This document shows, piece after piece, positions 54,810 through 64,000 of a stretch of 64,000 bases of DNA. The position numbers were made by a program, and so were the translations under genes. This DNA comes from Lampris incognitus (lineage: Eukaryota; Chordata; Actinopteri; Lampriformes; Lampridae), in contig NC_079217.1 in NCBI RefSeq assembly GCF_029633865.1, positions 60,788,614 to 60,852,613 of the forward strand, given 5' to 3'. How positions within the stretch are numbered: the first letter of the stretch is position 1; every line of letters starts with the position of its first letter. The notes beneath the pieces were generated by a model. That model was not told the origin of the DNA and did no database searches. It worked only from the letters and a program-made list of their open reading frames with translations.

Positions 54810-56000
54810 CAAGGGACACTATAGAGCACCAAATAGTGTCGTCATCTAGGGACACCATATAGCACCAAATAGTGTCCTCATCTAGGGACACCATATAGCA
54901 CCAAATAGTGTCCTCATCTAGGGACACTATATAGCACCAAATAATGTCGACATCTAGTGACACTATATAGCACCGAATAGTGTCCTCATCTAGGGACACT
55001 ATAGAGCACCAAATATTGGTGTCATCTAGGAACACTATAGAGCACCAAATAGTGTCATCTAGGGACACTACAGGGCACCAAATAGTGTCGTCATCTAGGG
55101 ACACTACAGAGCACCAAATAGTGTCGTCATCAAGGAACAGTATAGAGCACCAAACAGTGTCATCTAGGGACACTATGGAGCACCAAATAGTGTTGTCATC
55201 TAGGGACACTACAGGGCACCAAATAGTGTCGTCATCTAGGGACACTATAGAGCACCAAATAGTGTCGTCATTCTAGGAACACTATAGCACCAAATATTGA
55301 CGTCATCTAGGGACACCACATGGCACCAAATAGTGTCGTCATCTAGGGACACTATAGAGCACCAAATAGTGTTGTCATCTAGGGACACTATAGAGCACCA
55401 ACTAGTGACGTCATCTAGGGACACTACAGGGCACCAAATAGTGTCGTCATCTAGGGACACTACAGAGCACCAAATAGTGTCGTCATCAAGGAACAGTATA
55501 GAGCACCAAATAGTGTCGTCATCTAGGGACACTATGGAGCACCAAATAATGTTGTCATCTAGGGACACTACAGGGCACCAAATAGTGTCGTCATCTAGGG
55601 ACACTATAGAGCACCAAATAGTGTCGTCATTCTAGGAACACTATAGAGCACCAAATAGTGTCGTCATTCTAGGAACACTATAGCACCAAATATTGACGTC
55701 ATCTAGGGACACCACAGGGCACCAAATAGTGTCGTCATCTAGGGACACTATAGAGCACCAAATAGTGTTGTCATCTAGGGACACTATAGAGCACCAACTA
55801 GTGACGTCATCTACGGACACTACAGGGCACCAAATAGTGTCGTCATCTAGGGACACTATAGAGCACCAAATAGTGTCATCTAGGGACACTATAGAGCACC
55901 AAATAGTGTCGTCATCTAGGGACACTATAGAGCACCAAATAGTGTCGTCATCTAGGGACACTATAGAGCACCAAATAGTGTCGTCATCTAGGGTGCAGCC
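54810..56000. repeat. 36-bp satellite with higher-order structure, about 33 units
   Basis: The unit is TATAGAGCACCAAATAGTGT plus CGTCATCTAGGGACAC. Variant units recur in the same order about every 360 bp (compare 55010-55290 with 55370-55640). A unit length divisible by 3 gives open frames on both strands with 12-residue repeats. Confidence 0.94.
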
Positions 56001-56089
56001 TCACATTTGAATATGGAGATAGTGAATCATAGATTTATACTATCTTTGTATTAACCTGTGTTTTATTCGTTTCGAAGGCGTGTGTGTGT

Positions 56090-58935
56090 CTGTGTACCAT
56101 GTGTATCATTATGTACTGTGGTACTATGTTAGAGGTACTGTTGTCTGTGTACTATGCGTATCAGTATGTACTGTGGTACTATTTTAGTCTGTTGGAGGTA
56201 CTGTTGTCTGTGTACCATGTGTACTGTGGTACTATATTAGCGGTACTGTTGTCTGTGTACTATGTGTACTGTGGTACTATGTTAGAGATACTGTTGTCTC
56301 TGTACTATGTGTATCGGTATGTACTGTGGTACTATGTGAGATGTACTGTTGTCTGTGTACCATGTGTACTGTGGTATTATGTTAGAGGTACTGTTGTCTG
56401 TATACTATGTGTACCATGTGTACTGTGGTACTATGTTAGAGATACTGTTGTCTGTGTACTATGTGTATCAGTATATACTGTGGTACTATGTGAGAGGTAC
56501 TGTTGTCTGTGTACCATGTGTACTGTGGTACTATGTGAAAGGTACTGTTGTCTGTGTACCATGTGTACTGTGGTACTGTGTGAGAGGTACTGTTGTCTGT
56601 GTACCATGTGTACTGTGGTACTGTGTGAGAGGTACTGTTGTGTGTGTACCATGTGTACTGTGGTACTATGTGAGAGGTACTGTTGTGTGTGTACCATGTG
56701 CACTGTGGTAATATGTGAGAGGTACTGTTGTGTGTGTACCATGTGTACTGTGGTACTGTGTGAGAGGTACTGTTGTCTGTGTACCATGTGTACTGTGGTA
56801 CTATGTGAGAGGTACTGTTGTCTGTGTACCATGTGTACTGTGGTACTGTGTGAGAGGTGCTGTTGTCTGTGTACCATGTGTACTGTGGTACTATGTGAGA
56901 GGTACTGTTGTCTGTGTACCATATGTACTGTGGTACTGTGTGAGAGGTACTGTTGTCTGTGTACCATGTGTACTGTGGTACTGTGTGAGAGGTGCTGTTG
57001 TCTGTGTACCATGTGTACTGTGGTACTGTGTGAGAGGTACTGTTGTCTGTGTACCATGTGTACTGTGGTACTGTGTGAGAGGTACTGTTGTCTGTGTACC
57101 ATGTGTACTGTGGTACTCTGTGAGAGGTACTGTTGTGTGTGTACCATGTGTACTGTGGTACTGTGTGAGAGGTACTGTTGTGTGTGTACCATGTGTACTG
57201 TGGTACTGTGTGAGAGGTACTGTTGTCTGTGTACCATGTGTACTGTGGTACTGTGTGAGAGGTACTGTTGTGTGTGTACCATGTGTACTGTGGTACTGTG
57301 TGAGATGTACTGTTGTGTGTGTACCATGTGTACTGTGGTACTGTGTGAGAGGTACTGTTGTGCGTGTACCATGTGTACTGTGGTACTGTGTGAGAGGTAC
57401 TGTTGTGCGTGTACCATGTGTACTGTGGTACTGTGTGAGAGGTACTGCTGTGCGTGTACCATGTGTACTGTGGTACTGTGTGAGAGGTACTGTTGTGTGT
57501 GTACCATGTGTACTGTGGTACTGTGTGAGAGGTACTGTTGTGTGTGTACCATCTGTACTGTGGTACTGTGTGAGAGGTACTGTTGTCTGTGTACCATGTG
57601 TACTGTGGTACTGTGTGAGAGGTACTGTTGTGTGTGTACCATGTGTACTATGGTACTGTGTGAGAGGTACTGTTGTGTGTGTACCATGTGTACTGTGGTA
57701 CTGTGTGAGAGGTACTGTGTGTGTACCATGTGTACTGTGGTACTGTGTAAGAGGTACTGTTGTGTGTGTACCATGTGTACTGTAGTACTGTGTGAGAGGT
57801 ACTGCTGTGTGTGTACCATGTATACTGTGGTACTGTGTGAGAGGTACTGTGTGTGTACCATGTGTACTGTGGTACTGTGTAAGAGGTACTGTTGTGTGTG
57901 TACCATGTGTACTATGGTACTGTGTGAGAGGTACTGTTGTGTGTGTACCATGTGTACTATGGTACTGTGTGAGAGGTACTGTTGTGTGTGTACCATGTGT
58001 ACTGTGGTACTGTGTGAGAGGTACTGTTGTGTGTGTACCATGTGTACTGTGGTACTGTGTGAGAGGTACTGTTGTGTGTGTACCATGTGTACTGTGGTAC
58101 TGTGTGAGAGGTACTGTTGTGTGTGTACCATGTGTACTGTGGTACTGTGTGAGAGGTACTGTTGTGCGTGTAGCATGTGTACTGTGGTACTGTGTGAGAG
58201 GTACTGTTGTCTGTGTACCATGTGTACTGTGGTACTGTGTGAGAGGTACTGTTGTCTGTGTACCATGTGTACTGTGGTACTGTGTGAGAGGTACTGTTGT
58301 CTGTGTACCATGTGTACTGTGGTACTGTGTGAGAGGTACTGTTGTGTGTGTACTGTGGTACTGTGTGAGAGGTACTGTTGTGTGTGTACCATGTGTACTG
58401 TGGTACTGTGTGAGAGGTACTGTTGTGTGTGTACCATGTGTACTATGGTACTGTGTGAGAGGTACTGTTGTGTGTGTACCATGTGTACTGTGGTACTATG
58501 TGAGAGGTACTGTTGTGTGTGTACCATGTGTACTGTGGTACTGTGTGAGAGGTACTGTTGTGTGTGTACCATGTGTACTGTGGTACTGTGTGAGAGGTAC
58601 TGTTGTGTGCTTACCATGTGTACTGTAGTACTGTGTGAGAGGTACTGCTGTGTGTGTACCATGTGTACTGTGGTACTGTGTGAGAGGTACTGCTGTGTGT
58701 GTACCATGTGTACTGTGGTACTGTGTGAGAGGTACTGTTGTGTGTGTACCATGTGTACTGTGGTACTGTGTGAGAGGTACTGCTGTGTGTGTACCATGTG
58801 TACTGTGGTACTGTGTGAGAGGTACTGCTGTGTGTGTACCATGTGTACTGTAGTACTGTGTGAGAGGTACTGCTGTGTGTGTACCATGTGTACTGTAGTA
58901 CTGTGTGAGAGGTACTGTTGTGTGTGTACCATGCT
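56090..58935. repeat. 45-bp satellite, about 60 units
   Basis: The unit is GTACCATGTGTACTGTGGTA plus CTGTGTGAGAGGTACTGTTG and TGTGT. It is degenerate before about 56450 and nearly uniform after. The 45-bp unit has no stop in several frames, producing frames of 952 (+) and 833 (-) codons with a 15-residue period. Confidence 0.96.
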
Positions 58936-59304
58936 GCGGTAGTGGGGTGTGTTTTAGCCCCGGCTGCAAGCCGAGAGGGGAGGGGTGTTGGTCGCGGGAG
59001 ACCCGATGCGAGACTGAGGCTGATCGGTGATCAGCCTCCAGTGTGCCAACTAACAAGCTGCTCTGAAGTCCCGCAGTGAGGCGGCGTCCTGGACTGACAC
59101 GCTGACACTCCCGTCACGGCGAAACGCAGGATGGAGAGACGGAAGTCTCCATAGAAACGGACAGAGACGAGTAAGATGGAGGAGTCTCCGAACCCACTGA
59201 GCGTCGGCCAGGGCAGAAGGTGCAGCACACGTTTTACACTGAACCAGTGTCAGAGTAAGTCGTCCATCCACCTTGAACCCTCATGGCAACAGTCTTGCGT
59301 CAGT
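58936..59304. other. Spacer, no gene recognised
   Basis: GC-rich sequence between two arrays; no supported feature. Confidence 0.4.
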
Positions 59305-59845
59305 GTACAGGTGAGTACAGGTGAGTAGAGGTGATTACAGGTGAGTAGAGGTGAGTACAGTTGAGTACAGGTGAGTACAGGTGAGTAGAGGTAAGTACAG
59401 GTGAGTACATGTGAGTAGAGGTGAGTACAGGTGAGTAGAGGTGAGTACAGGTGAGTAGAGGTGAGTACAGGTGAGTACAGGTGAGTAGAGGTGAGTACAG
59501 GTGAGTATAGGTGAGTACAGGTGAGTACAGGTGAGTAGAGGTGAGTACAGGTGAATAGAGGTGAGTAGAGGTGAGTAGAGGTGAGTACAGGTGAGTACAG
59601 GTGAGTACAGGTGAGTAGAGGTAAGTACAGGTGAGTACATGTGAGTAGAGGTGAGTACAGGTGAGTAGAGGTGAGTACAGGTGAGTAGAGGTGAGTACAG
59701 GTGAATAGAGGTGAGTACAGGTGAGTTGAGGTGAGTAGAGGTGAGTACAGGTGAGTACAGGTGAGTAGAGGTGAGTACAGGTGAGTAGAGGTGAGTAGAG
59801 GTGAGTACAGGTGAGTAGAGGTGAGTACAGGTGAGTACAGGTGAC
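59305..59845. repeat. 10-bp minisatellite, about 54 units
   Basis: GTGAGTACAG and GTGAGTAGAG units alternate irregularly. Long - strand frames (HLYSPLLT repeats) are artefacts of the array. Confidence 0.95.
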
Positions 59846-59865
59846 CCTTCCACCGTCTCGCTGAA

Positions 59866-60960
59866 ATGCAGCAACAACACACAAGTCCAGCAGGGGCAGA
59901 AGACGGGGCTTTGCTGAGAGAGCTGCTCCGCTGCCTTCCAGCTGCCCGTGGGGGTGAGCTGGACGCTCTCCCGTCTCCTTGGCCCCAGATCTCCCTCCCT
60001 AATAGGACATTCGTCGACAGCCCTGAGGCTTTTCTAGCCATCTTGGGGAGCGCAGCGTGGAGGAGGAAGAGGCTGTGGGAGCCGCCAGCCGCCGTGCACA
60101 ACCTCCTGGCGTCCTCCCATGAGAACTACCCTTCTATCCGGCGGGCCATCCTGGACTGGGTGGGGCTCATGCCAGAGGGACATTGGCGCTGGTTCAAGAC
60201 GCTCGCCCCGGAGGACGCCGGCATGTCCCCTCACTGTAGCGTGGCAGCTCCATGATGGCTGCAACCAGGCCTGCATGACTTCATCAAGCTAGTGGCATTG
60301 GAGCAGTTCATCGCCTGCCTGCCCCCTGCAACTGCCGACCGGGTCCACTGCCACCGTCCAGACGACCTGGATAGGGCCGTAACCCGGGCGGAGGACCACC
60401 GCGCCCTTCCAGTCCACCTAATCTCGGCCCCGTGAAGACCAGCCCGGGGCTCACCCGCACACCCTAACACACATCTCCACGCAGCAGCCCATAACCCCTA
60501 CACCGCATCCCCGCTTTTACCCCTTCAGCCTCGGCTCTCCCAGACCCACAGGGGGCGCCTCGAACATCAGGCCAGGAGCGGTGCGGGAAGCTGGGACACT
60601 GGCAGAGGGAGTGTCCGTTAATGGAGGTGGGCCACGTGGTCCGGGTTGTTGGCCCGCCAGCCTCCTCGCCTGGTCCGGAAGGGACATCCGGGGTGCTGGT
60701 ACGTACGCAAGGGAGTATATATCAGTGTTTGGTGGACACAGGCTGCGCGCAGACGCTGATCCATCCAAGTCTGGTTTGGCCTGGGGCCTAGGTAGAGGCG
60801 TCATGGGTGGAGATTGGGTGTGAGCATGGGGATATTCACAAGTTCCCGGTGGTGACCGTTGACATCATTATCAGGGGGAAAGGCCACGGCTGGTTCCCGC
60901 CAGTCGGGAGTTGTCGTTTGAGCAAGGGGACGATCATAAAGTGATCAATATCCTAAAAAC
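59866..60960 (+). pseudogene. Ty3/gypsy gag-protease fragment with SCAN-like segment
   Basis: The frame from 59866 carries LLASSHENYPSIRRAILDWV (60090-60150), a gag capsid-type helix region. After a stop at 60253, the same frame direction gives LVALEQFIACLPPATADRV (60290-60350) and a LDRAVTRAEDH segment, resembling the SCAN-like capsid end known in Gmr1-type gypsy elements. A CX2C-type knuckle phrase lies near 60585-60620. The protease motif CLVDTGCAQTLIHPSLV lies at about 60725-60775. A stop and frame changes disable it; RT and later domains are absent. Confidence 0.72.
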
Positions 60961-61289
60961 TTAAAGAAGTCAAACTGGATCATTTGGGATAACTGGCGTG
61001 ATGAGACGGTAATGTTCTCACAGAACGCAGTGTTCGGTTGTTCTAATGGTTCGGGTTCGGGTTCTCTGTAGGGGGGCTCAGGTTTCATGGACACGCATGA
61101 CTGATTGTTTTGTGTATTTTTCTGTATGTACGACCAGACAGAGACGTTCTCACGGTACCCGGACCAGCCGAACAAACAAACACAGAGCAGTAAAAGAACA
61201 GCATGGACGGGACCGGCGTGTTTACCTTTCCGGAACAAGATGGCCGCCGGCCGGTTGCGCTGCGTGGACGGGGCGGGGCTCTAATGGAT
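60961..61289. other. Spacer with a GC-rich YY1-like site
   Basis: CAAGATGGCCGCC near 61237 resembles a YY1 element. Two opposing frames (97 codons on -, 61238-60945, with a hydrophobic segment; 202 codons on + from 61203) start here, but neither resembles a known family. Confidence 0.3.
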
Positions 61290-61294
61290 TACAT

Positions 61295-61895
61295 GCTGCG
61301 GGATTACTATTATACGTATGGGATTACTATTACACGCTATGGGATTACTATCATACGTAAGGGATTACTATTACACACTATGGGATTACTATCATACGTA
61401 TGGGATTACTATTACACACTATGGGATTACTATCATACGTATGGGATTACTATTACACACTATAGGATTACTATCATACGTATGGGATTACTATTACACA
61501 CTATGGGATTACTATCATACGTATGGGATTACTATTACACGCTATGGGATTACTATCATACGTATGGGATTACTATTACACTGTGGGATTACTATCATAC
61601 GTATGGGATTACCATTACACACTGTGGGATTACTATCATACGTATGGGATTACTATTACACACTATGGGATTACTATCATACGTATGGGATTACTATTAC
61701 ACACTATGGGATTACTATTTTACGTATGGGATTACTATTACACGCTATGGGATTACTATCATACGTATGGGATTACCATTACACACTGTGGGATTACTAT
61801 CATACGTATAGGATTACTATTACACACTATGGGATTACTGTCATACGTAAGGGATTACTATTACATAATATGGGATTACTATCATACGTATGGTT
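61295..61895. repeat. 41-bp dimeric minisatellite, about 15 units
   Basis: GGGATTACTATTACACACTAT alternates with GGGATTACTATCATACGTAT. CATACGTATG is a palindrome repeated in most units. Confidence 0.94.
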
Positions 61896-62814
61896 ATAAC
61901 AACTGGGGATACGTCTCATCTGTTAGTAACGACACAATAACGAGATGACTGACGGGTTTACGCAAAATGTTGCGTTAAGGAACGAGTTTAAAGAGTTGTA
62001 AAAGACGTTTGGATTGTGAGACGACAAAAATAACGCCGAACACGTTGCAGTTGTAATTATGTGTGGCTGCAGACGACGTTGATATAAACATCAAATGACA
62101 GACTTTCCGGCCATTTCCGGGTTTGTGTGTCCTTCAAAGTTTGTGTGAAGGGGTTTGACGACATTCCTTCCGTTCTTCTACGCAGAGTTGTGTGTGATTT
62201 TACCTTCAAGGTGTACATAATTACACAGGGCAGAGGGCAGGTCCCATCATGGGTATATAGATGACGGTCTTTAACAGGGTTTCCTTTTACAGCACAGGCA
62301 CGACCATCCTGCAGCCGGTTCAACCCCATCACACAGTCAAGACCTTCGTCTACAACCTCTTCTCCGGTCCTCACATATGTTGACTGTCAGTGTATCGGTG
62401 AATGAGGACATAATTGAGGACACCCTCTCAGATCTGCCTTCAACCCAGAGTTGCAGTCAATGTGGATCATCATCAGCATCATGTTTACTGCCAAGTAGTT
62501 CAAGAACACACCAGGGATTTGACTCGCTGTGTTGGTGCAAGAGGGAAAAAACAACAGCAAACAGTCAGGTAAAAATTAAAAGAATAATACATAATAGAAT
62601 ATATATATATGACAAAAAATAAAAGTAAATAGAAATAGGTGAAATAAGGCGCAATAACGTGGAAACACTGGGGGAATGGCAATACTCTATGTACAAAATG
62701 TGAAATGAGAATTTTTAAATATGAAGTTATTTACAGAATGAGAAACAACCTGTACTGCATGGCGGGTCGGTTTCTGTCTCAATGACTTTACCAAACACTG
62801 TCCATCTGACGAGA
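61896..62814. other. Intergenic, no gene recognised
   Basis: A - strand frame of 105 codons (62374-62057) and a + strand frame of 81 codons (62377-62622, followed by a possible donor CAGGTAAAA) are the only candidates. I recognise neither. Confidence 0.4.
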
Positions 62815-63347
62815 TTATAGAGTATAGATTATAAAGTATACATTATAGAGTATAGATTATAGAGTGTACATTATAGAGTATAGATTATAGAGTACAGATT
62901 ATAAAGTATATATTATAGAGTATAGATTATATTTTATAAAGTATATATTATAGAGTATAGATTATAGAGTATAGATTATAAAGTATAGATCATAGAGTAC
63001 AGATTATAGAGTACGGATTATAAATTATAGATTATAGAGTACAGATTATAAAGTATACATTATATAGTATAGATTATATAGTATATATTATAAAGTATAC
63101 ATTATAGAGTATAGATTATAGATTATAGAGTACAGATTATAAAGTATAGATCATAGAGTACAGATTATAAATTATAGATTATAGAGTAGATTATAAAGTC
63201 TAGATTATAGAGTATAGATTATATTTTATAAAGTATATATTATAGAGTATAGATTATAGAGTATATATTATAAAGTATAGTTTATAGAGTACAGATTATA
63301 GAGTACGGATTATAAATTATAGATTATAGAGTACAGATTATAAAGTA
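62815..63347. repeat. AT-rich minisatellite (ATTATAGAGTATAG-type)
   Basis: Imperfect units built from GATTATAGAGTA, GATTATAAAGTA and ATTATA variants, about 11-22 bp long. It abuts the Tc1 element. Confidence 0.92.
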
Positions 63348-63728
63348 TACACTACCGTTCAAAAGTTTGGGATCACCCAAACAATTTCGTGTTTTCCATG
63401 AAAAGTCACACTTATTCACCACCATATGTTGTGAAATGAATAGAAAATAGAGTCAAGACATTGACAAGGTTAGAAATAATGATTTGTATTTGAAATAAGA
63501 TTTTTTTTACATCAAACTTTGCTTTCGTCAAAGAATCCTCCATTTGCAGCAATTACAGCATTGCAGACCTTTGGCATTCTAGCTGTTAATTTGTTGAGGT
63601 AATCTGGAGAAATTGCACCCCACGCTTCCAGAAGCAGCTCCCACAAGTTGGATTGGTTGGATGGGCACTTCTTTGAGCAGATTGAGTTTCTGGAGCATCA
63701 CATTTGTGGGGTCAATTAAACGCTCAAA

Positions 63729-63890
63729 ATGGCCAGAAAAAGAGAACTTTCATCTGAAACTCGATAGTCTATTCTTGTTCTTAGAAATGAAGGCTATTCC
63801 ATGCGAGAAATTGCTAAGAAATTGAAGATTTCCTACACCGGTGTGTACTACTCCCTTCAGAGGACAGCACAAACAGGCTCTAACAGGTAC
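63729..63890 (+). pseudogene. Tc1 transposase N-terminal fragment
   Basis: ATG at 63729 starts MARKRELSSETR followed by an in-frame TAG at 63765. The HTH-like SMREIAKKLKISYTGVYYSL follows (63798-63860). The DNA-binding N-terminus is recognisable but broken, and the catalytic domain is absent on this strand. Confidence 0.8.
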
Positions 63891-64000
63891 TATTTAATGA
63901 AGATGCCAGTTGGGGACCTGTGAGGCGTCTGTTTCTCAAACTAGAGACTCTAATGTACTTATCTTCTTGCTCAGTTGTGCAACGCGGCCTCCCACTTCTT
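63891..64000 (-). pseudogene. Tc1 transposase middle fragment, inverted
   Basis: Read on the - strand from the window edge: SGRPRCTTEQEDKYIRVSSL, then NRRLTGPQLASSLN. This is the linker and second HTH region of the same transposase family, in opposite orientation to the N-terminal piece. Confidence 0.72.

Larger units (their letters stand above)
63350..64000 (+). mobile_element. Tc1-like transposon, rearranged, cut by the window end
   Basis: Starts after a TA with CACTACCGTTCAAAAGTTTG, the terminal repeat of fish Tc1 elements. Transposase sequence follows on + and then on - strand. The other end lies outside the window. Confidence 0.85.

Noticed and set aside
54772..56010. Open frames with SLDDDTIWC and SSRDTIEHQ repeats
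   Set aside because: By-products of a 36-bp satellite open on both strands.
56084..58942. 952-codon open frame on + and 833-codon frame on -
   Set aside because: Both run entirely through a 45-bp tandem satellite without stops in several frames; no start context, domain or non-repeat coding sequence.
59300..60101. 283-codon - strand frame with HLYSPLLT repeats
   Set aside because: A 10-bp minisatellite read in one frame, joined to antisense of a gypsy gag remnant.
60945..61238. Single-pass membrane protein of 97 residues on -
   Set aside because: The frame begins at a non-ATG codon and lacks homology; PEPE-type repeats derive from a simple repeat.

Overview
This is vertebrate nuclear DNA, almost certainly from a teleost fish. 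One host gene is clearly recognisable. It is gpr4, a proton-sensing class A GPCR, in three coding exons on the + strand (183-311, 3518-3782, 4508-5232). The rest is dominated by fish-type mobile elements (RTE, L2-like and L1/Tx1-like LINEs, Penelope-like elements with a GIY-YIG domain, BEL/Pao and Ty3/gypsy LTR elements, tRNA- and 5S-rRNA-derived SINEs, hAT MITEs, a Tc1 element) and by unusually many minisatellites. I see no CRISPR array, rRNA operon or intact tRNA gene. I see no second host gene that I would defend.

Layout. 1-5.2 kb: gpr4, with a (CA)n run, a SINE and a 1.3-kb 22-bp minisatellite in intron 1 and a solo LTR in intron 2. 6.8-8.65 kb: Penelope-like element with inverted arms, interrupted by a fold-back hAT MITE. 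10-13 kb: tRNA-SINE, microsatellites, 5S-derived SINE. 13.2-19.1 kb: decayed BEL/Pao retrotransposon. 19.2-23.9 kb: SINEs, an L2-like LINE remnant, a short minisatellite, a hAT MITE. 24.1-25.6 kb: second Penelope-like composite with a 15-bp target duplication. 26.6-28.8 kb: 5S SINE, a 372-bp TRIM-like LTR element (LTR, tRNA-Leu primer-binding site, LTR), a related solo LTR, a GC-rich stretch and six CCAAT boxes spaced exactly 52 bp apart. 29-34 kb: SINEs, a TIR element, a 1.7-kb 29-bp minisatellite. 34.2-36.6 kb: RTE LINE split by an L2-like LINE. 38.7-40.1 kb: SINE split by an RTE tail, then a gypsy RT fragment split by a hAT MITE. 40.4-48.4 kb: L1/Tx1-like LINE on the - strand with a gypsy element nested in ORF2. 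48.9-52.9 kb: SINE, RTE 3' end, hAT MITE carrying a minisatellite. 53.7-61.9 kb: satellite-rich block (36-bp, 45-bp, 10-bp and 41-bp units) with a gypsy gag-protease fragment at 59.9-60.9 kb. 62.8-64 kb: AT-rich array abutting a rearranged Tc1 element.

How the parts relate: gpr4 is the only likely functional gene. The other open frames are decaying transposon genes or by-products of tandem units whose length is a multiple of three. The most unusual item is the small LTR family at 27.3-28.0 kb, with single LTRs at 4.2 and 48.5 kb. Its LTRs carry tRNA-like A- and B-box motifs, insertions are bordered by 4-bp duplications, and the two-LTR copy has an 18-nt match to a tRNA-Leu 3' end but no coding capacity. 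All calls come from reading the sequence; no database search or alignment was run.
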